Origin: Candidatus Eiseniibacteriota bacterium
Lineage (GTDB): Bacteria > Joyebacterota > Joyebacteria > Joyebacterales > Joyebacteraceae
Assembly (NCBI GenBank): GCA_030630395.1
Contig: DAOVNE010000020.1
Coordinates: 1-12,143 of the forward strand
DNA: 12,143 nt
Reading direction: 5' to 3'
Shown: positions 6,579 through 12,143 of the stretch, piece after piece
Numbering within the stretch: the first letter of the stretch is position 1
Layout of the letters: every line of letters begins with the position of its first letter
Program-made: the position numbers and the translations under genes
Notes under the pieces: generated by a model
Database searches by the model: none
The model's input: the letters and a program-made list of their open reading frames with translations, nothing else
Told to the model about the DNA's origin: nothing

Positions 6579-6600
6579 CCGCGCCTTCTGAGGCATGCGG
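6579..6600 (+). repeat. Stem-loop in the hpf-hprK gap
   Basis: The inner stem is GCCT (6583-6586) and AGGC (6591-6594) around a TCTG loop. The outer stem is CCGC (6579-6582) and GCGG (6597-6600), with AT bulged on one side. It falls in the 64-base gap between hpf and hprK and ends about 18 bases before the hprK ribosome binding site. No T-run follows. It may be an attenuator or RNA-processing element that sets expression of hprK and the PTS genes apart from hpf. Function is inference. Confidence 0.45.
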
Positions 6601-6628
6601 CGGTGAAGTGATCCAGCGGAGCGTTCCC

Positions 6629-7597
6629 ATGAGCAGTCTGACGGTACGGCAGATCCTGAAAGAACTCACCGATGAGATGCCACTCGGTATCGCGACCTCC
6701 GGGGATGCCCTTGACAGTGTCATCGGGACGGGCGAGCTATCCAAACCGGGGTTGTTGCTTGCCGGATTCGAACAGGGCTTTGCGCCGGAGCGAATCCAGA
6801 TACTGGGAGAGGCTGAATTCGCCTTCCTGCTGGCGCTCGATTCCGATGGACGAAAGCAGGCGCTCAAGAGACTGATTGTGACGCCCGTGCCCTGCATCAT
6901 CGTCACGGATGGCAATGAGCCTCCCCCCGAACTGATCGAACTCTGCAACAGTGAGGGCGTCCCGGTCCTGACGACGGAGTTTGGATCAAACCAGGTCGTG
7001 CGGCAGGTGGGCGCTGCGATCGATACCTGGCTCTCCCCACGGACGTCGATTCACGGCACGCTCGTGGACGTTTACGGGATGGGATTGCTCTTCACCGGGG
7101 CAAGTGGCATAGGTAAGAGCGAGTGCGGCCTTGATCTCGTTGAGCAGGGACACAGACTTGTCGCGGATGACGTCGTCTCGGTCATGCGGACACCCCAGGA
7201 CAATCTGATAGGGTCGGGTAGCGATCTTCTCCGTTACAATATGGAGATCCGCGGCATCGGCATCATCGATGTGCGCGCGGTGTATGGGATTCGTGCCATC
7301 CGCCGGCAGAAGCGAATCGAGATCGAGGTGCGGCTGGTTCACTGGTCCGACCTCGACGACTACGAACGATTGGGGCTGGACGAGGAGACAACTGAGCTCC
7401 TCGGGGTTGAGCTTCCTATCGTGACGCTGCCGCTTGTGCCGGGCAAGAATATCACTGTGATCGCGGAGGTCATTGCTCTGAATCAACTTCTGAAACTGGA
7501 AGGAACCCACCCCGCGAGGGAATTGGACAAGCGACTCAAGGACCTGGCAGCGAATAAGGCCAGAGTTCGGAAGATCCTCAGGAGCGACCCGGAATGA
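6629..7597 (+). CDS. hprK: HPr kinase/phosphorylase (HprK)
   Basis: HprK phosphorylates HPr on a serine using ATP or pyrophosphate and also reverses this, coupling PTS activity to the energy and carbon state. The 322-residue protein has the N-terminal domain (about 1-130) and the C-terminal kinase domain. The kinase domain shows SIHGTLVDVYG with H142, the P-loop GASGIGKS (157-164), VADD (D180, D181), and the family signature at 206-215, EIRGIGIIDV. The ATG at 6629 has GGAG at 6618-6621; an in-frame GTG at 6608 is a weaker alternative. The stop overlaps the EIIA start in ATGA, so the two are probably translationally coupled. This suggests that HprK works with this PTS branch. HPr itself is not in the window, and rapZ, often next to hprK in deltaproteobacteria, is missing. 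Confidence 0.97.
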   Translation: MSSLTVRQILKELTDEMPLGIATSGDALDSVIGTGELSKPGLLLAGFEQGFAPERIQILGEAEFAFLLALDSDGRKQALKRLIVTPVPCIIVTDGNEPPPELIELCNSEGVPVLTTEFGSNQVVRQVGAAIDTWLSPRTSIHGTLVDVYGMGLLFTGASGIGKSECGLDLVEQGHRLVADDVVSVMRTPQDNLIGSGSDLLRYNMEIRGIGIIDVRAVYGIRAIRRQKRIEIEVRLVHWSDLDDYERLGLDEETTELLGVELPIVTLPLVPGKNITVIAEVIALNQLLKLEGTHPARELDKRLKDLAANKARVRKILRSDPE

Positions 7598-7992
7598 CCA
7601 AACCCAAGCAGGGAGTCGGTTGCGTGATCGTCGCGCACGGTGAGGTTGGATCCTGTCTGATAGGCGCCGTGCAGGGGATCCTGGGAACGCAGACCGGTTG
7701 CACCGCGGTGACCAACGTAGGTCTAGGACTCCCGGAGCTCGAGAAGGCGATTCGCAAAGCCGTCGATGAGCTGTCAGCAACGCATACGGTCGTTCTCTTC
7801 ACGGACATGCCGGGTGGCAGCTGTCACCACGTCTGCAGGGATATCGCCGGAAGCACCGAGGGGCTGAGGGTGCTGACGGGGCTGAATCTCATGATGCTCC
7901 TGGAGTTCTTCGTAAAGCGTGAGCGTGTCCCGGTAGCGGAGCTTCTGTCGCTGGTGCAGGAGCGCGGCAAGAATTCCATCAGACTTCTGTAG
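7594..7992 (+). CDS. PTS mannose-family EIIA protein
   Basis: This 132-residue cytoplasmic protein belongs to the mannose/sorbose EIIA family. It would accept phosphate from HPr on a histidine and pass it to EIIB. The phosphorylated residue should be H15 in VIVAHGEVG, near the N-terminus as in ManX (H10). The later FTDMPGGS stretch, followed by GLNLMMLLEF, is also typical of the fold. In many deltaproteobacteria this EIIA stands alone and is regulatory. Here EIIB, EIIC and EIID genes follow, so transport is plausible. It overlaps hprK by 4 bases. Its TAG stop is part of the TAGGAGG ribosome binding site of the next gene. No fused EIIB domain is present, unlike E. coli ManX. Confidence 0.94.
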   Translation: MTKPKQGVGCVIVAHGEVGSCLIGAVQGILGTQTGCTAVTNVGLGLPELEKAIRKAVDELSATHTVVLFTDMPGGSCHHVCRDIAGSTEGLRVLTGLNLMMLLEFFVKRERVPVAELLSLVQERGKNSIRLL

Positions 7993-8000
7993 GAGGGCGC

Positions 8001-8498
8001 TTGGCCTTTGTTCTGGTGCGGATAGACGATCGTCTGATCCATGGACAGGTGACTGTGGCGTGGGGAGCCCTGCTGAATCCCGATGTGATAGTCCTGGTCA
8101 ACGACGATGTTGCCTCCACGGAGTGGAAGCGCGACCTGTACTCCACCACAGATACCATGGGAGCTCGAATAGACGTGCTCGGGATCGAGTCGTTCCTCGA
8201 GCGCCTGGCGGGAGTAGGGTGGCAGGAGGAGAACGCCATTCTGGTGGTGAACTCCGCGGCCGATCTTCTCGCGCTCATGCGTGGGGGACTGTCCACCGAG
8301 AGGGTCAATGTGGGCGGCATGCACTTCACTGAGGGAAAACGCGAGGTGCTTCAGTACGTGTACGTAGATGAAGATGATGTCAGGGATCTCCTCGACATCT
8401 CAGATAGAGGCGTCGCACTGGAAGCACGAGACCTCCCACAGTCCGAACCGGTGGACCTCGTGCCGAAGCTGCTGGAACTTCGTGCGAAGAGCACGTAG
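8001..8498 (+). CDS. PTS mannose/sorbose-family EIIB protein
   Basis: This 165-residue cytoplasmic EIIB would take phosphate from EIIA and give it to the sugar carried by EIIC/EIID. The phosphorylated histidine is H14 in the family motif RIDDRLIHGQV, close to the N-terminus. Other typical parts are VLVNDDVAS, the VNVGGMH stretch and the length of about 160. The start is TTG at 8001, 4 bases after AGGAGG (7991-7996), which itself overlaps the EIIA stop. The next gene, a GH57 enzyme, separates it from EIIC. The sugar specificity cannot be read from the sequence; the family includes mannose, fructose, sorbose and N-acetyl-amino-sugar systems. Confidence 0.95.
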   Translation: MAFVLVRIDDRLIHGQVTVAWGALLNPDVIVLVNDDVASTEWKRDLYSTTDTMGARIDVLGIESFLERLAGVGWQEENAILVVNSAADLLALMRGGLSTERVNVGGMHFTEGKREVLQYVYVDEDDVRDLLDISDRGVALEARDLPQSEPVDLVPKLLELRAKST

Positions 8499-8517
8499 GA
8501 GGGGAGTTCCACCGACT

Positions 8518-10656
8518 TTGAGCCGTGTCAAACTTATCCTCTGCATCCACGACCACCAACCCGTCGGGAATCTGGGCGGGGTCTTTGAGCATGCGTACGG
8601 CGCCTCCTATCTGCCATTCCTGCAGAAGATGGAGAGCCACCCGGACATCAAGTTCGTCCTTCACACGACCGGTCCACTCCTTGAGTGGCTCGAGGCGAAC
8701 GCACCGGACTACATCGAGAGGGTCGGGGCGCTGGCTGCAAGGGGACAGGTCGAGATCATGACGGGCGGCTTCTACGAGCCGATTCTCCCCGCTATCCCAG
8801 AGAGGGATGCGAGAGGTCAGATCGAACTCTCGACGGACTATATCGAGCGGCGTTTCGGCGTGCGTCCGCGAGGGATGTGGCTTGCCGAGCGCGTCTGGGA
8901 GCCCGGAATCGCCAAGGTGATTGCGGAGAGCGGCGTCGAGTACGTTGCTCTCGACGACTATGAGTTTCGCCTCGCCGGTGTTCCGGACGACGAGCTGAAC
9001 GGCTACTTCATGACTGAGGACGAGGGCGTCCCGCTCAAGCTCTTCCCGATCAGCAAGCGTCTGAGATACCTCATCCCGTTCGCGGAGCCCTCACAGACGC
9101 TCGATCACATGCGGTCGCTCGCTGAGCGAGGCGATGATCTCGTGGCCGTATTCGGCGACGACGGCGAGAAGTTCGGCGTCTGGCCGGGAACACACAAGCA
9201 CGTCTACGAGGATGGCTGGCTCGACCGGTTCCTCCAGGCGCTCAGCGACAGTTCAGACTGGCTCAAGCTCTCGACCTTCGCAGAGGTTGTCGACTCATCG
9301 CCTTCGCGGGGGCGCGTGTACCTGCCGAGCTCATCGTATCCTGAGATGATGGAATGGGCGCTTCCGACAGGCGCACGACGAGAGTACGAGTTGTTCCTCA
9401 ATGAGGTGAAGCACGCGGGGTGGGAAGAGCGTTGGGGAACGTTCGTAAGCGGTGGAACCTGGAAGGGCTTCATAGCGAAGTACGATGAAGCGAACCACAT
9501 GATGAGGAAGATGTACCGCGTGAGCGGGAAGGTGGAGGGCGCCGCCAGTGGTGGCGATCATGGCGCGGACTCGGTGCTTGCTCAAGCGCGGGAGGCGCTC
9601 TGGAAGGGGCAGTGCAACTGCGCCTACTGGCACGGCGTCTTTGGGGGGTTATACCTCCCACATCTGAGATCGGCCATCTACCAGCACCTCATCAGGGCCG
9701 AGAATCTCCTCGAGGCCGGTCGGGAGAACGAGGCTTCGGTGACTGCCGACGTGATCGATCACGACCTCGACGGGAACCAGGAAGTCCTTCTCGAATCGTG
9801 TGAGATGAACGCGTACATCCATCCATCGAGGGGCGGGATGGTCTTTGAACTCGACCTGAGGAGGGCCGAGTGGAATGCCCTGGGGACCATGGCGCGTCAC
9901 GATGAGGCCTACCATCACGAGCTTGAGAACTCCTCATCGGGGGACGGGTACGGCGAGACGGTAAGCATTCATGACGCCATGGTTGCGAAGGAAGAGGGCC
10001 TGTCAGAGCTCGCGCACCCCGATGCATATCCGAAAGTGGGAGCCATCGACCACATTCTCCCGGCCGGTATCGGTCTGGCCGAGATGAAGGATCCTGCCGG
10101 AAGCGATCTTGTCCCGCTTGGGGGCGAGTGCTACGAGTTTGAAGTCGCACGTCACGAGGGTGGTGTCGCCGTCAAGATGGCGGTGCAATCAAGCGTGCCG
10201 AACGAAGACGGAGCGGTCCCGATCGCGCTCACGAAGACCGTGAGCCTCGATACAGGGGGTAGGCTTCGAGTCTCCTGGTCACTGAAGGCCGAGAGCAGGC
10301 TCGACGCCGTCTTTGCCAGCGAATGGACGCTGGCCCTGTTGACGGGACTTCCGGACTACGCGGAACTCGTTCACGACGGAGACTGCGTGGTTCGCGCGGA
10401 TTCACCGCATGAGCTCGAGTCCTGCCGGCATCTTGAGGTGAAAGACCGAATCCGCCGAGAGGTCGTGAGGATGGACTTCGGGGCCGAGGCGGGAGTCTGG
10501 ATTCACCCTCTCGAGACCGTATCGCAGTCCGAGAGTGGGTTCGAGAAGGTGTATCAGGGGATCACGATTCTGCCTCACTGGAGAGTGTCGCTGGCCGCAG
10601 GTGAGACGGCGGCTTTCGAGATGACGCTCGACTCTGCAGCTCTTGAAGAGGAGTGA
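8518..10656 (+). CDS. GH57 alpha-glucan enzyme (4-alpha-glucanotransferase or alpha-amylase type)
   Basis: The 712-residue protein is a family 57 glycoside hydrolase resembling the Thermococcus litoralis 4-alpha-glucanotransferase. It opens with IHDHQPVGNLGGVFE (conserved region 1, about residues 10-24). The nucleophile is E124 in MWLAERVWE. The acid/base is D214 in FGDDGEKFGVWPG, the same number as in the Thermococcus enzyme. The segments WKGFIAKYDEANHMMRKM and YWHGVFGGLYLPHLR are also characteristic. The C-terminal half resembles the beta-rich domains that accompany this subgroup. No signal peptide is seen, so it should act in the cytoplasm on maltodextrin or glycogen. TTG at 8518 is the only start near the fold; the AGGAGGGG at 8497-8504 is rather far (13 bases). 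It sits between EIIB and EIIC and overlaps EIIC by one base. Confidence 0.9.
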   Translation: MSRVKLILCIHDHQPVGNLGGVFEHAYGASYLPFLQKMESHPDIKFVLHTTGPLLEWLEANAPDYIERVGALAARGQVEIMTGGFYEPILPAIPERDARGQIELSTDYIERRFGVRPRGMWLAERVWEPGIAKVIAESGVEYVALDDYEFRLAGVPDDELNGYFMTEDEGVPLKLFPISKRLRYLIPFAEPSQTLDHMRSLAERGDDLVAVFGDDGEKFGVWPGTHKHVYEDGWLDRFLQALSDSSDWLKLSTFAEVVDSSPSRGRVYLPSSSYPEMMEWALPTGARREYELFLNEVKHAGWEERWGTFVSGGTWKGFIAKYDEANHMMRKMYRVSGKVEGAASGGDHGADSVLAQAREALWKGQCNCAYWHGVFGGLYLPHLRSAIYQHLIRAENLLEAGRENEASVTADVIDHDLDGNQEVLLESCEMNAYIHPSRGGMVFELDLRRAEWNALGTMARHDEAYHHELENSSSGDGYGETVSIHDAMVAKEEGLSELAHPDAYPKVGAIDHILPAGIGLAEMKDPAGSDLVPLGGECYEFEVARHEGGVAVKMAVQSSVPNEDGAVPIALTKTVSLDTGGRLRVSWSLKAESRLDAVFASEWTLALLTGLPDYAELVHDGDCVVRADSPHELESCRHLEVKDRIRREVVRMDFGAEAGVWIHPLETVSQSESGFEKVYQGITILPHWRVSLAAGETAAFEMTLDSAALEEE

Positions 10657-11339
10657 TGTTGACGGAGCCTGTTGCCATCATTCTCCTGTCGATTCTGGCA
10701 GGTGCCGTCGCACTCGATACGACGGCAGCGTTCCAGATGATGTTCTCGCAGCCGCTTGTTGCGGGGACCTGTGCAGGGCTGATCCTGGGGCATCCGGAGA
10801 CAGGTCTTCTGATCGGGACCGCCCTGCAGCTGGTCTGGGTGGCGGCGCTTCCGGTTGGAGGTGCGCTCTTTCCGGACACGGGACCGGCGGCGGTAGTTGG
10901 TGTGGGGATCGCGGTGCTTCTGATATCGAGGGGAACGGCCGGTGGGTGGGCCGTCTCTTCGGGTCTCTTTGTCGCTCTTGGAGTCGCGGCAGCTGGGAGC
11001 ATCGTGACGATGAGGCTGCGGAGACAGAACGTCCGTCTGGCCGAGAAGGCTCTGTCGTCAGTCGAGAAAGGTGATCTTGGAGGGGTGCGCCGCGCTATCC
11101 TCCAGGCATTGGGATTTAGGTTCATGTCAGCTGCGGTTCTGTCGGCCGTCGTTCTCGTGGTCACGGTTCCGCTTCTGGCAAGGGCCTTCCACGGAGTTGT
11201 GCTCAGTGAGTTTCCAGCGCTCCTCTGGGCTGCGCCGATAGCAGCGGGAACCATCCTTCTGATCGCACGCGGTCGGTTTGAACGTGTGCTCCTGGGGGTT
11301 GGGGTTCTGGTGGGCGTTCTCATGGTAGCGGTGACGTAG
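10656..11339 (+). CDS. PTS mannose/sorbose-family EIIC membrane protein
   Basis: This 227-residue protein is strongly hydrophobic and has the EIIC pattern of the mannose family. After an N-terminal helix come FSQPLVAGTCAGLILGHPETGLLIG, then TALQLVWVAALPVGGALFPDTG, matching the conserved part of the family. With EIID it forms the sugar-translocating membrane unit. Most EIIC proteins of this family are about 250-270 residues, so this one is short, and its second half is divergent. ATG at 10656 shares its A with the GH57 stop (TGATG) and follows AAGAGGAG at 10646-10653. GTG at 10653 and TTG at 10659 are alternative starts that change only one residue each way. It ends 27 bases before the EIID start chosen here. 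Confidence 0.9.
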   Translation: MLTEPVAIILLSILAGAVALDTTAAFQMMFSQPLVAGTCAGLILGHPETGLLIGTALQLVWVAALPVGGALFPDTGPAAVVGVGIAVLLISRGTAGGWAVSSGLFVALGVAAAGSIVTMRLRRQNVRLAEKALSSVEKGDLGGVRRAILQALGFRFMSAAVLSAVVLVVTVPLLARAFHGVVLSEFPALLWAAPIAAGTILLIARGRFERVLLGVGVLVGVLMVAVT

Positions 11340-11366
11340 AGTGTGGCGAGTGAGGAGGGAAGGGCC

Positions 11367-12143
11367 GTGACGGTCGGACGATCGAAGCTGAACGGGTTCG
11401 CTTTACACGTTTCTCTGTTCGCGCGGTCGTTCTTCGTGCAGTCCGTATGGAACCCACGCGGTATGCAGAACGTGGGTCTCTGCTTCGCTCTCCTGCCGCT
11501 TGCACGCTCGCTGTCGGAGCCGGAGAAACGGAAGTTCATGATGAGGCACCTGGGTTTCTTCAATACCAACCCGACGATGGCGTCGTATGTGATCGGCGCC
11601 GTGGCGAGGGCAGAGGCTCAAGGGCGTGGGGCGCTGGAGTCGGATGATATCAAGCTGACGATGGGTGGGCCTCTCGGTATGGCGGGGGATTCACTCATGT
11701 GGGGGGCAGTTCGTCCTCTGGCCGGCCTGGTTGCAGCGTTGGTCGCCATCTATGCTCTCTACGGCACTTCATGGAGCATATGGCCGGCTCTGCTGGCCCT
11801 GCTTCTGGTATATAACGTCCCGCATCTCTATCTCAGGGGACGCGGAATCCTGGTGGGATCCAGGCTCGGCGCGGCCGGGGCGAGGGAAGTGACGGGGCCG
11901 GGTTTCAAGAGGGCGGTGATCATCGCTCGGGGGCTTCTGGCCTTCACGGCGGGTTTGGTTCTGGTGGTTGCGGTTGCTCGTCCTGGCGCCACTACGCCCA
12001 TCTCGCTCGCTCTGGTGGTCCTACTCCTGGCTCTGGCCTCACTGGCTGCGCGACTCAGGATCTCCGCGACGGTGGTTGGCCTGGTGGGTGGCTTGGCATG
12101 GCTTGCTTTGGAGGTATTCGGTGGGAACGGGGGGGTAGATTGA
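11367..12143 (+). CDS. PTS mannose-family EIID membrane protein
   Basis: EIID partners EIIC in the membrane part of mannose-type permeases and exists in no other PTS class. The 258-residue product has the family hallmarks in order: ARSFFVQSVWNPRGMQNVG near the N-terminus, FFNTNPTMASYVIGAV, and MGGPLGMAGDSLMWGAVRPL before the hydrophobic helices of the second half. The GTG at 11367 is preferred because GAGGAGGGAAGGG (11352-11364) sits just before it. An in-frame GTG at 11343 would add 8 residues but lacks a good site. The TGA stop is the last codon of the window, so the gene is complete. Downstream ptsH/ptsI genes would be expected but cannot be seen. Confidence 0.94.
   Translation: MTVGRSKLNGFALHVSLFARSFFVQSVWNPRGMQNVGLCFALLPLARSLSEPEKRKFMMRHLGFFNTNPTMASYVIGAVARAEAQGRGALESDDIKLTMGGPLGMAGDSLMWGAVRPLAGLVAALVAIYALYGTSWSIWPALLALLLVYNVPHLYLRGRGILVGSRLGAAGAREVTGPGFKRAVIIARGLLAFTAGLVLVVAVARPGATTPISLALVVLLLALASLAARLRISATVVGLVGGLAWLALEVFGGNGGVD

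Noticed and set aside
9629..9644. Possible sigma-54 promoter (TGGCACG start) inside the GH57 gene
   Set aside because: The -24-like half is present, but the -12 half lacks the required GC at the right distance, and the site encodes the conserved YWHGVFGG motif.
10562..11569. 335-codon open frame on the minus strand opposite EIIC and EIID
   Set aside because: It is rich in Arg, Thr, Pro and Ala with no domain pattern, and lies opposite two well-recognised PTS genes. Long antisense frames are common in G+C-rich DNA.
12092..12110. TGGCATG followed by TTGC near the end of EIID, resembling a sigma-54 promoter
   Set aside because: The two halves are 2 bases apart instead of 4, so the fixed -24/-12 spacing is not met.

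Overview
The window comes from a G+C-rich genome, around 60% G+C by eye. All recognisable genes lie on the + strand, packed with short gaps or 4-base overlaps. The organism is a diderm that makes LPS: it has Kdo synthesis genes and Lpt export genes. It also has sigma-54 and a phosphotransferase branch with HPr kinase. The order kdsA-kdsC-kdsD-lptC-lptB-rpoN-(lipoyl protein-lipA)-hpf-hprK-EIIA(Man) resembles the kds/lpt/rpoN/hpf/PTS cluster of Proteobacteria, and most closely the deltaproteobacterial type with hprK. The many TTG starts, the lipA insertion and the GH57 gene point away from well-studied Proteobacteria. A deltaproteobacterium-like or candidate-phylum diderm (Eisenbacteria, Krumholzibacteria or similar) is my guess; the sequence alone does not settle it.

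Region 1 (1-1815) makes Kdo. It holds the 3' end of kdsA, then kdsC (Kdo-8-phosphate phosphatase) and kdsD (arabinose-5-phosphate isomerase with SIS and two CBS domains). Region 2 (1816-3365) is LPS export. After the longest non-coding stretch (about 210 bases, with plausible promoters) come an LptC-like lipoprotein and the ATPase LptB. The lptA gene usually found between them is absent. Region 3 (3393-4862) is rpoN.

Region 4 (4890-6010) is an unusual pair: an 81-residue free-standing lipoyl domain overlapping lipA (lipoyl synthase) by 4 bases. It sits between rpoN and hpf, which are normally adjacent. Region 5 (6043-7597) has long-form hpf and hprK, separated by a junction with two stem-loops. 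Region 6 (7594-12143) is a complete mannose-family PTS permease set (EIIA, EIIB, EIIC, EIID). A GH57 alpha-glucan enzyme gene is inserted between EIIB and EIIC. The last stop codon is the last base of the window. HPr, EI and RapZ are not in the window.

Together the genes link envelope LPS assembly, alternative sigma-factor control, ribosome hibernation and carbon-state sensing through HprK and PTS proteins. The additions of most interest are a lipoyl carrier with its sulfur-inserting enzyme and an alpha-glucan enzyme inside a PTS operon. No RNA genes, CRISPR arrays, insertion sequences or phage genes were seen.
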